From contig NZ_CP160403.1 of the NCBI RefSeq assembly GCF_040782645.1, positions 8,963,001-9,027,000 of the forward strand: DNA of 64,000 nucleotides, in the 5' to 3' direction. Of this stretch, positions 1-7,012 are shown piece after piece. The position numbers were made by a program, and so were the translations under genes. The notes under the pieces are model-generated. The model ran no database searches. It had not been told where the DNA came from and was given only the letters and a program-made list of their open reading frames with translations. This stretch comes from Streptomyces sp. HUAS ZL42. GTDB taxonomy: Bacteria; Actinomycetota; Actinomycetes; Streptomycetales; Streptomycetaceae. Positions within the stretch are counted from its first letter, which is position 1; each line of letters starts with the position of its first letter.

Positions 1-837
1 GGCGACCGGCCCGGTGTGCGTGCCGAACGTGGCCGGACGGATCCTGCGGCCGACGACCAGCAGCCCGGCGTCCTGCGTGAAGTCCAGCAGCTGCTGCGCC
101 GGACGTCCTTCCACGACCAGCTCGCGGACGTCCACCAAGGGGTACTTCTCCCGCCACCGCACGAGCACGAGGCTCAGCGCCCGCTCGGTGGTCCCTCGCA
201 GCGCCCTGCGCGCCTTGGCCTCCGCCGCCTTGGGCATGTACGGCAGCTGCCAGGCGTTCACGACCCGCAGCGGCGCAGCACGCAGCCTGGCGCTCTCGAA
301 GGCGAACGCGAGCACCTCGTCGCAGGGATGCGCCGGATCCACGCCGAGCACGACATCGCGGTACGGGGTGTGCGCGCAGGGTCCTCCCTTCGCGTCCGGT
401 ACATGCTCGTCCTCAAGTGTCTGGTCGGCCCGCACGAGCACGACGGGCCGCGGCACGTGAGCCACCGTCGCCAGTGCCACGGAGCCCGCCATGAAGCCGC
501 CGAAGCCACTGAACGCCCGGCTGCCCAGTACCAGCAGGTCGGCCTCGGAGCCGGCCGAGACGAGGGCGTCGACGGCGGGCAGCGCGATCTGCTCGGCGCT
601 GAGGGCCACCTGCGGGTAACGCTCGTGGAGCCGGTCCATGGCGCCGCGCAGAATGCGGCGCGCCCGGTAGCGGGGCGCCTCGAGTTCCGGCAGGTCCGAC
701 GTGTCGGGGGAGAGCCCCTCGAACGCGTGCACAAGGCGTAGCGGCAGGCCGCGGCGCAGGGCCTCCCTGGCCGCCCAGTCGGCGGCGGCAAGGCTCTCGC
801 GGGATCCGTCCAGGCCTACGACAACGGGACGTTGCAC
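1..837 (-). CDS. Universal stress protein (two UspA domains), 3' end outside window
   Basis: Cytoplasmic tandem-UspA protein, a family that binds ATP/AMP and signals energy or redox stress. The GTG start at 837 follows GGAGGTG. It is chosen because the UspA first strand (VVVGLDGSRES) begins four residues later. 279 codons are in the window, ending at ...HTGPVA, so only about 15 residues are missing compared with the paralogues here. The nucleotide loop of the first half reads GSRAFSGFGGFMAGS, i.e. Ala where the family motif G-x2-G-x9-G-S has its second Gly; whether it still binds ATP is unclear. A perfect 14-bp palindrome lies 108 bp upstream of the start. Confidence 0.9.
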   Translation of the reverse strand, partial: MQRPVVVGLDGSRESLAAADWAAREALRRGLPLRLVHAFEGLSPDTSDLPELEAPRYRARRILRGAMDRLHERYPQVALSAEQIALPAVDALVSAGSEADLLVLGSRAFSGFGGFMAGSVALATVAHVPRPVVLVRADQTLEDEHVPDAKGGPCAHTPYRDVVLGVDPAHPCDEVLAFAFESARLRAAPLRVVNAWQLPYMPKAAEAKARRALRGTTERALSLVLVRWREKYPLVDVRELVVEGRPAQQLLDFTQDAGLLVVGRRIRPATFGTHTGPVA

Positions 838-944
838 GGCCGACACCTCCCCGGATCGGCGCCCGAGCACAATGCTGCGGACTCTCCACCACCAGCGTCT
901 CGGCCACGGACGGGGAGGAGCAGGGGCTGCGCGGCCCCGGTGGG

Positions 945-958
945 GGGCCGAACGGCCC
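945..958. promoter_or_regulatory. Putative OsdR/DevR-type box, GGGCCGAACGGCCC
   Basis: Perfect palindrome outside two central bases, embedded in GGGG...CCCC flanks, 108 bp before the USP start at 837. It is one of about 28 related 14-mers in the window. The assignment to the response regulator encoded at 47228-47929 is inference from family (DevR boxes are GGGAC...GTCCC palindromes) and recurrence. Confidence 0.6.
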
Positions 959-1050
959 TTTGCCCCCTGACGGGCCGCCACATCATTCCGGCCGAGCAGT
1001 GAGCGGGAGGTCCGGACGCGTCTGCCTCTGGGACAGCATGGTCCGGTGGC

Positions 1051-1728
1051 TCACTGAGTGCCCGCCGGCCGGGCCGGAGCCCCCGACTCGCCGGTGAGTT
1101 GGGGCTCGACGTCCACGACGCCCTCCACGGCCCGCGCAAGGCGCACGGCGACCGAGATGAGCGAGATGTCGCGGATGTGCCCGCGGAAGGTGACGACTCC
1201 GTCCTGCACCTTCACGTGGATGGCGTGGCTGAAGGCCGGGAAGAGACAGGACACCACGGTACGGCGGACCTCCTCCTCGATCTCCTCGTCCGACCGCAGG
1301 AAGACCTTCAGCAGATCGGCGCGGCTGACGATGCCCTGGAGCATGCCCTCGTCGTCGACCACGGGCAGCCGCTTCACACGCCGGACGGCCATGATCCTGG
1401 CCGCATGGGCCAAGGGCACGTCGGGGTGGACCGTGATGGCCGGGGTACTCATGAGGTCCTCAGCCGTCACCGCACCGGCCTTGGCGACGTCGGAAGGCCG
1501 TCGGCGCCGCTCGTAGAGACTCGGATCGGTGTCGCGGAACTCCTCCTTGGGCAGCAGGTCGGCTTCGGAGACGACACCGATGACGCGCCTTTCACCTTCC
1601 AGGACCGGCAAGGCACTGACTTTCCACTGCTCCATGGTCCGGACGATCTCCTTGAAAGGCGCGTCGCGTCCGACCGCCACGACCGTAAGGGTCATCACAT
1701 CGCTCACGGTGTGCGGGGTATCGGGCAT
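1051..1728 (-). CDS. CBS-CBS-BON domain protein
   Basis: 225-residue soluble protein. CBS 1 spans about residues 5-60 ([13 protein letters not shown]), CBS 2 about 88-145 (GIVSRADLLKVFL) and a BON domain about 150-215. Paired CBS domains form a Bateman module that binds adenine nucleotides; BON is usually a membrane- or ligand-binding fold. The partner controlled by this sensor is not known. The start lies 24 bp after the stop of the cyclic-nucleotide-binding gene upstream, so the two form an operon. Seven proteins of this architecture occur in the window; this one is closest in layout to those at 9385 and 49046. Confidence 0.9.
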   Translation of the reverse strand: MPDTPHTVSDVMTLTVVAVGRDAPFKEIVRTMEQWKVSALPVLEGERRVIGVVSEADLLPKEEFRDTDPSLYERRRRPSDVAKAGAVTAEDLMSTPAITVHPDVPLAHAARIMAVRRVKRLPVVDDEGMLQGIVSRADLLKVFLRSDEEIEEEVRRTVVSCLFPAFSHAIHVKVQDGVVTFRGHIRDISLISVAVRLARAVEGVVDVEPQLTGESGAPARPAGTQ

Positions 1729-1752
1729 TTCCAGCCACCTCGTCTCGCCTTG

Positions 1753-2214
1753 TCAGGGCACCTCTCCCGCGCCGTGCGGCGCGTACAGGTCGAGCAGCCG
1801 CACCCGGGTGGCCCTGAGCCGGCGCGCGATCACCTCGGCGACGTAGGTGCACAGCTCGTGGTCCAGCCCCGGGTCCTTCGCGCACATCTCACGGATCGCC
1901 GCCGCGTCGAACTCGTAGGCACGCACCGGGCTCATGGCCTCGGCCCCCAGATGCCAGTGATGGGGAGGGAGCAGCCAGGACCAGCCCAGCAGTCTTCCGG
2001 CACCGAGGGTCTCGATGACCGCCGCCTGTCTGCCGGGCACGTGAAGATCGAGAGCGACCGTGCCCGTGTGGATGATCCAGAAGCGGTCGGCCTTTCCGCC
2101 CTCGTTGAAGATGCGCTCGCCCGTCGCGAACGACACCTCCCTGGCGAGCGACATGAGTTGCTCGCGATGCTCCTTCGTCATGGCGCCGAAGACGCCGCTC
2201 CGCGCAATCACCAT
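1753..2214 (-). CDS. Cyclic-nucleotide-binding (Crp-like) domain protein
   Basis: 153 residues consisting almost only of a cNMP-binding beta barrel (about 12-125: FNEGGKADRFWIIHTGTVAL, then a short helical tail). There is no recognisable helix-turn-helix, so it is probably a ligand or redox sensor module rather than a transcription factor. The phosphate-binding cassette of true cAMP receptors (RxA-type) is not obvious. The start ATG 2214 follows GGGAAGGGAAGG. It is co-transcribed with the CBS-BON gene downstream. The pair is duplicated at 49747-50211/49046-49708 in the same order. Confidence 0.85.
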   Translation of the reverse strand: MVIARSGVFGAMTKEHREQLMSLAREVSFATGERIFNEGGKADRFWIIHTGTVALDLHVPGRQAAVIETLGAGRLLGWSWLLPPHHWHLGAEAMSPVRAYEFDAAAIREMCAKDPGLDHELCTYVAEVIARRLRATRVRLLDLYAPHGAGEVP

Positions 2215-2286
2215 GGCCTTCCCTTCCCCATGGCCTCGAAGGTGGAGGGCGGGCTCGGTGTCCGGTCACGGACGTCTCACCGTGCG

Positions 2287-2300
2287 GGGCCGTGGTCGTG
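2287..2300. promoter_or_regulatory. Weak OsdR-type box, GGGCCGTGGTCGTG
   Basis: The left half matches the box and the right half is degenerate. It sits 73 bp before the cNMP-binding protein start, a typical distance for the stronger sites. Confidence 0.25.
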
Positions 2301-2382
2301 TCGGCGACGGACGGCGCACCAGGTGCGGTGTTCCTCCCGGCCGTATGACTCCACGATCGCCGCAAACCGGCGTGGTGCAACC

Positions 2383-2396
2383 GGGACCGAGGTCAT
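2383..2396. promoter_or_regulatory. Putative OsdR-type box, GGGACCGAGGTCAT
   Basis: This version resembles the mycobacterial GGGAC-type Dos box more than the local GGGCCG form. It lies 109 bp before the USP start at 2505, in a divergent intergenic region. Confidence 0.35.
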
Positions 2397-2504
2397 TCCC
2401 CGGCCGAACCGCGTGTTTTCGGTCCAAGTGTCGCGACGGGCCCAGGGCAGTGCGACGGTATGCACAGAAGGTCTCGCGCTCGCCGGTCAGGGAGGCGGTG
2501 GCAC

Positions 2505-3380
2505 ATGACGGAGCTTCCGCTCGTCGTGGGTGTCGACGGATCGGATTCCAGCCTGCGGGCCGTGGACTGGGCGGCGGACGAGGCGGCTCGCCTCGGGCTG
2601 CCCTTGCGGCTCGTCCACGCCTCCCTGTGGGAGCGGTACGAGGGACGCCGCCCGTCCCTCACCACCGGCCGCCCGTCCGAAGAGATCATGGCGGAGCACA
2701 TCGCCGCGTCCGCCGCGGAGCGCGCCCGGCTTCGCAACCCGGAGCTGAAGGTGTCGAGCGAGGTGCTGCCCGACGACGCCGTGTCCGTGTTGCTGAAGGC
2801 GGGCCATGGAGCCTTCGGCCTGGTCACGGGCTCCCGCGGCCGCGGCGAGCTTGCCGGGTTGCTGCTGGGCTCGGTCGGCCTCACGGTGGCCGCGCGTGCC
2901 GTGTGCCCGGTCATCGTGGTCCGTGGCGGGGAGCGGAACCGGCAGGGCTCCTTCGGCCGGGTGGTGGTAGGCGTCGGCGATTCCACCGAGGGCTCCACCG
3001 CCGTACGCTTCGCGCTTCGCGAGGCCGAGGTGCGCGGCTGCGCCCTGGACGCCGTCCGGGCCTGGCGCTACCCCGCCCATGAGCACATGGATCAACCGCT
3101 GCTCGAGGTCGCCGCCAGTGTTCACCAGGAGCGGGCCGAGACCCTCCTCACCGACGCACTGCGCGAGGCGGTGCGGGATCACCCGGACGTCGACGTACAC
3201 CGCCGAGCGGTGGAAGGCCCCGCGCACAAGGTCCTCCTGGACGCAACGGCCGACGCGGAACTGATCGTCGTGGGTGCACAGCGGCGGCACGGCCACTTCG
3301 GTCTGCAGCTCGGCAGGGTCGCCCACGCTCTGCTGCATCACGCCGAGTGCCCGGTGGCCGTTGTCCCGCAGCGAGCCTGA
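2505..3380 (+). CDS. Universal stress protein (two UspA domains)
   Basis: 291 residues, two UspA domains (about 1-145 and 155-290). The first domain has an intact nucleotide loop GSRGRGELAGLLLGS; the second has lost it (GAQRRHGHFGLQLGR). Start ATG 2505 is preceded by GGGAGGCGGTGGCAC; an in-frame ATG at 2460 has no ribosome site. It belongs to a sub-family defined here by ELPLVVGVDGS at the N-terminus and SLWERYEG near residue 45, shared with the USPs at 25169 and 56031, so these three are recent paralogues. The role in stress or dormancy is inferred from family and context. Confidence 0.92.
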   Translation: MTELPLVVGVDGSDSSLRAVDWAADEAARLGLPLRLVHASLWERYEGRRPSLTTGRPSEEIMAEHIAASAAERARLRNPELKVSSEVLPDDAVSVLLKAGHGAFGLVTGSRGRGELAGLLLGSVGLTVAARAVCPVIVVRGGERNRQGSFGRVVVGVGDSTEGSTAVRFALREAEVRGCALDAVRAWRYPAHEHMDQPLLEVAASVHQERAETLLTDALREAVRDHPDVDVHRRAVEGPAHKVLLDATADAELIVVGAQRRHGHFGLQLGRVAHALLHHAECPVAVVPQRA

Positions 3381-3687
3381 ACTCCCGCATATGCGGACGG
3401 AGAGGGCGAGGCCGTCGGACGCCGGAGTGGACCTTGGAGTACGACGGGAGCGGCCGGCTCCGCAGCCCCGTGCCCGACGCGGAGGAGTCACCGATGCGCG
3501 TGGTGCCGGCCGACCGGGCCGTCACCATGGCCCCCGGAGAAACCCGCACGCCGGTGTTGCCGACGGGTTGATCCGACGGGATTGCGGCCTCGGAGCGCGA
3601 CGATGCGGCGCTGCGGCGGTGTTGCCGTCGGCCTACGCTCCGAGAGCGGGGGTTCGGCTTCAGGGAACAGTGCCGTGGGAGACACGC
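3381..3687. other. Intergenic stretch with one possible short ORF
   Basis: No full gene is supported. A 25-codon ORF at 3494-3571 with a strong ribosome site is listed separately. No good copy of the 14-bp box is present; the nearest is GGCCGACCGGGCC around 3509. Confidence 0.5.
3494..3571 (+). CDS. Possible 25-residue leader or small protein
   Basis: ATG 3494 is preceded at six bases by GGAGGAG, as strong as any ribosome site in the window. It would encode 25 residues (MRVVPADRAV...VLPTG) ending at a TGA. It lies 116 bp before the ion-channel-like gene and could be a leader peptide or chance. The sequence resembles no family I know. Confidence 0.3.
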   Translation: MRVVPADRAVTMAPGETRTPVLPTG

Positions 3688-4557
3688 ATGAGGTGGTTGG
3701 TCTCGCTGGTGGGCGCGGGCCTCGTCATGGTCACCCTGCGGGACCTTTTCCACACCCTCTGGCACCCCACCCGCCACGGCGGTCTGAGCCGCCTCGTCAT
3801 GACGGCCATGTGGCGACTGGCCCGGCGCTTGCGGGCCCGTAGGCGTGTGGTCGGGTTGGTGGGACCACTCGCCATGGTGACGGTCGTGGGCATGTGGGCC
3901 GGCACCGTCGTCCTCGGCTGGGCGATCGTCTACTGGCCCCACATGCCCGGTGCGTTCACCTTCTCGCCCGGGTCCGAGGCGGCGCAGGAGCCGGCGCTGC
4001 TCGACTCCCTGTACCTGTCGCTCGTCACGGTCGCCACTCTGGGGCTGGGGGACATCGCACCCGGCGAGGGCTGGCTCCGCCTGGTCTCGCCGTTGGAGGC
4101 ACTGGTCGGCTTCGCCCTCCTGACCGCCACAGTCTCCTGGGTGCTCGAGATCTACCCGGCACTGACCCGCAGGAGGGTCCTGGCCGTCCGGCTGGCACTG
4201 CTGCGCGACTCGGACCCGACGACGCGGCAGATCGACTGCACCGCGGGGGCGCTGCTGCTGGACAGCCTGGCCACCGAGGTCGTACGAGTCCGCATCGACT
4301 TCACCCAATATGCGGAGGCGTACTACTTCCATGACGGCGAGGACCACTCGTCGCTGGCGGCCATGGTCGGCTACGCCGCCGCGCTTGCAGAGCGCGGACA
4401 GGCAGCGGGGCGGCCCGAGGTGCGACTGGCGGGTGACCTGCTCACCGGTGCGCTGAAAGACCTGGCGGCCATCCTCGACCAGCGGTTCCTCCATACGGGC
4501 GGCACACCGGCGGACGTCTTCGCGGCCTACGCCGCAGACCACGGACGGGCCTCGTGA
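3688..4557 (+). CDS. Ion-channel-like membrane protein (two-pore-helix type)
   Basis: 289 residues with three hydrophobic segments near 3-25, 52-82 and 133-155. A re-entrant pore signature SLVTVATLGLGDIAPGEGW sits just before the last one, as in Ion_trans_2 potassium channels. The filter reads T-L-G-L-G-D instead of T-V-G-Y-G-D, so ion selectivity may differ. The C-terminal ~130 residues are soluble and carry no RCK/TrkA signature I can recognise. ATG 3688 is chosen because it begins the first membrane helix and has GTGGGAG nearby; upstream in-frame sequence overlaps the USP. Likely monocistronic. Confidence 0.75.
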   Translation: MRWLVSLVGAGLVMVTLRDLFHTLWHPTRHGGLSRLVMTAMWRLARRLRARRRVVGLVGPLAMVTVVGMWAGTVVLGWAIVYWPHMPGAFTFSPGSEAAQEPALLDSLYLSLVTVATLGLGDIAPGEGWLRLVSPLEALVGFALLTATVSWVLEIYPALTRRRVLAVRLALLRDSDPTTRQIDCTAGALLLDSLATEVVRVRIDFTQYAEAYYFHDGEDHSSLAAMVGYAAALAERGQAAGRPEVRLAGDLLTGALKDLAAILDQRFLHTGGTPADVFAAYAADHGRAS

Positions 4558-4995
4558 ACCGGCACAGGGGCAGCCGAGACCGACGCGGACATCGGCGGAG
4601 CGCGGCCCGCTGTGAGGCGGTTCACCCCGCTCGCGGGAAACTCGCGGGAAAGCGGATGGAGCAGAAGACCTGGCCGGGGGTGGTCTGTTCGCCGACCCGG
4701 GCGATGAGCCGGGCTTGGCCCGTGAGGGCTCTCCACGGTGAGCTGCGCGCCCTACCGGACGCCGTCCCGGACGCGTCTTGGGGGTGGAAACCGAGGAAGT
4801 CGACCGGGTATAGCGCGAGGTCGCCTCAACGGCGGGTCTTCCCGCGGGAGTTGTAGTGGGGGCCCGGGTGACGCCCGCCGACTGCTTTTCCCAGCAGCCA
4901 AGGGGTCGCCCGTGGGGCCTCGAGTCCCGTGAGCTGACAGGCCACCGGCATGGCCCCGCGGGCCGTTGCGGCCGCGGCTCCGGCTCCGGCTCCGG
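4558..4995. other. 438-bp convergent intergenic region
   Basis: It lies between the 3' ends of the channel gene and the acyltransferase gene. I see no gene. It holds an 11-bp direct repeat (TCGCGGGAAAC/TCGCGGGAAAG, 4631-4652) and a CGGCTC hexamer run at 4975-4998 that ends in the acyltransferase stop codon. Confidence 0.5.
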
Positions 4996-4998
4996 CTA
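4975..4998. repeat. CGGCTC hexamer tandem repeat
   Basis: Three CGGCTC copies followed by CGGCTA. The last copy includes the stop codon (TAG on the minus strand) of the acyltransferase gene. A simple slipped-strand repeat with no evident function. Confidence 0.7.
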
Positions 4999-6297
4999 AA
5001 GGATTCGAGCCAGCCCGGGAACGCGCGCGAGGAGGAGCCGGGCGAGAGCGAACGATCCCACGATGCCGCCGCCTGCCAGAACCAGCGCCTTCAGCTCGGC
5101 CGGCACGTGGAACGGCCGCAGGACGACGGCGAACCCGATCAGGACCAGTTCCTGCAAGATGAACGCCCCATAGGCACTGCGGCTGACAGCCGGGCCGATC
5201 CCGCGCAGCGGCCGGTCGAGGTGCCGCTGTGCCAGGCCGAGCAACCACACCGCTCCGAACACCACGAGGACGCCCTCAAGGGCGGCGAACACCAGCGCCG
5301 GCCAGTGCCGGCCACCCGCCACGTCCTCGATTCCCGCGAGGGCCCCCAGGCCGGCCATGAAGGCCGCCAGCGCCACCACGGCCAGCAGCACAAAGACACG
5401 GCACTGCCGGTGCAGTCGTTCGGGAACGGCCGCCTGCCACCCCTGTCGGCAGCCGGTGATGCCGAGCGTGAACGCCGCGATGCAGCCCGGCCACTCCCAC
5501 AGCTGCAGGCCCGACACATCCCTTTCGGTCCCGATCGGATATGCCAGGCGGACCAGGAACGATGCCAGAGCCACCACCGCGGCAAGCAGGAGCAGGTGGG
5601 ATGCCCCAAGGGCGGGCACCCGGTGCCGCGCCCGGCCCCGCGGCCGGACGGCGACCGCACCCGCGTACAGCAGCGAGAAGATCAGAAGCACGCCCACGAA
5701 CCACAGCGGGCCCGTCCCCAGCTGGGGCGGTTTGCCCAGGAACTCCTCCGTGTACGAGCCGGTCGCCTCTCCCAACGGGTGTTCCAGCGCGTACGACACC
5801 GCGGGTTGCACCAGCATCACGTATACGGCGAACGGCACCCCCAGCCGCAGCAGTCGGCCGCGGGCGTACGCCCCGACGCCCCTGCGTTCCAGCGACGGCG
5901 GGGCGAGCAGGCCGGCGACCAGGAACATCAGCGGGATCACGAAGAATCCGAAGGGGCCGACGACCATCAGCAGCGCGGTCTCCGTCACGGGCGACAGGGT
6001 GACCTCACGCACCGAGTCATACGGCCACAGGTCCATCGAATCCGTGTAGCTCAGCACCGCGTGGATGGCGATGATCGCCGCGATCAGGACGACCTTGAGG
6101 TTGTCCAGGAACACTCGCCGCCCAAGGGCCCAGGTCTCGACCGAGGAACTGTGCCCCTCGGGCGCGGATCCCCGAACCGGACCCGCGGACCTGCCCTTCA
6201 CACGTTCAGCGTCGGGCCTTCGGCCGCAGCCGGCCAGGGCCGAAAGGGCCGTCACCAAGACCGACCGGGGCAAGGTCCGGCCGCCGACACCCGCCAC
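4996..6297 (-). CDS. Acyltransferase 3 family membrane protein
   Basis: About 433 residues with roughly ten hydrophobic helices, starting at RRVFLDNLKVVLIAAIIAIHAVLSY. The D-N-L-K...I-A-I-H pattern in the first helix is the acyltransferase-3 (OafA/YrhL) signature, in which the His is the proposed active-site residue. Such proteins O-acylate envelope glycans or small molecules; the substrate here is unknown. The start is uncertain. GTG 6297 opens a long polar N-terminus with no good ribosome site, and an internal GTG near codon 33 is an alternative. A perfect 14-bp box lies 66 bp upstream of GTG 6297. Confidence 0.8.
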   Translation of the reverse strand: MAGVGGRTLPRSVLVTALSALAGCGRRPDAERVKGRSAGPVRGSAPEGHSSSVETWALGRRVFLDNLKVVLIAAIIAIHAVLSYTDSMDLWPYDSVREVTLSPVTETALLMVVGPFGFFVIPLMFLVAGLLAPPSLERRGVGAYARGRLLRLGVPFAVYVMLVQPAVSYALEHPLGEATGSYTEEFLGKPPQLGTGPLWFVGVLLIFSLLYAGAVAVRPRGRARHRVPALGASHLLLLAAVVALASFLVRLAYPIGTERDVSGLQLWEWPGCIAAFTLGITGCRQGWQAAVPERLHRQCRVFVLLAVVALAAFMAGLGALAGIEDVAGGRHWPALVFAALEGVLVVFGAVWLLGLAQRHLDRPLRGIGPAVSRSAYGAFILQELVLIGFAVVLRPFHVPAELKALVLAGGGIVGSFALARLLLARVPGLARIL

Positions 6298-6362
6298 CTG
6301 ACCGGCGCCGGAGTGTCATGAATCCCACGCCAGGGCGGTGTGGGCCGGACGGGGTGCCTCCA

Positions 6363-6376
6363 GGGCCGTTCGGCCC
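6363..6376. promoter_or_regulatory. Putative OsdR-type box, GGGCCGTTCGGCCC
   Basis: Perfect palindrome in a divergent region, 66 bp from the acyltransferase start and 132 bp from the SLOG-like gene start, so it could serve either. Confidence 0.55.
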
Positions 6377-6507
6377 AAGGTGGAGGGCCGAGTGTGCCGT
6401 CTAGCGTCACAGCCCATGGAGAACGACACGACCGCAGGCCCTTTGCGGGGGCGGGGCGGTGAGCGGGTCACCGTCGTACCGGTCGCCCGTACAGCGGTGC
6501 GGGAGGC

Positions 6508-7002
6508 ATGGTGATCGTCGCGGTGGGGCACACGGATCTGACCCCGGCAGCCCTGGAGTTGGTGGAGGCCGAGCTCAAGGTCCGGCTGGACCGGTTCGAC
6601 GAGGGGGCCGCCGGGATGGTGCGCGCGGGCGTGGGACTTCCGCTGGCCTTCGCGCGGGCCGTGCGCGCGGCGGGGCGGCGGCTCGTCGTGCTCCTGCCCG
6701 CGCAGCACTCGGTGCCCGCGGTACTGCCCGAGCCCGACCGGGCGGCGACGCGGGAGCTGCTGCTCCTGGCCGAAGAGGTCCGGCTGGTTGCGTACGACCC
6801 CGCCGACCGTGACGCCCGAGTGGGCGCCGACGAGCGCGTCGTCCGGGCGGGCGGTGGCGTCCTGGCGGTCTGGGACGGCTCGCCGTCCGACGGCCGGGAC
6901 GCCACCGCGCACCTGGTCGCCTTCGCCCGCTCCCGGGGCATTCCGGTGGAGCTCGTGTGGCCGGAAGGGGCCGCGCGGACGTCGGACGCCCACGCCCGCT
7001 GA
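6508..7002 (+). CDS. SLOG/Rossmann-like hypothetical protein
   Basis: 164 residues. The strand-turn IVAVGHTDLT at the start, an internal AGVGLPLAFARAV and VLAVWDGSPSDGRDATAHLVAFARSRGIPV near the end resemble SLOG-superfamily proteins, in which D(x)xIAVWDG...GGTAxxV binds nucleotides or their derivatives. The GGTA part is only loosely kept (GRDATA), so the assignment is inference. GGGAGG lies one base before ATG 6508 and four before GTG 6511; the latter spacing is better, so the real start may be one codon later. It is convergent with the sensor phosphatase gene, with ten bases between the stops. Confidence 0.75.
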   Translation: MVIVAVGHTDLTPAALELVEAELKVRLDRFDEGAAGMVRAGVGLPLAFARAVRAAGRRLVVLLPAQHSVPAVLPEPDRAATRELLLLAEEVRLVAYDPADRDARVGADERVVRAGGGVLAVWDGSPSDGRDATAHLVAFARSRGIPVELVWPEGAARTSDAHAR

Positions 7003-7012
7003 GCGAGGCGCC

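Noticed and set aside
4996..6321. Long plus-strand frames opposite the acyltransferase
   Set aside because: They are antisense shadows with His/Gln/Arg-rich low-complexity products; the minus strand has clear membrane helices and a family signature.
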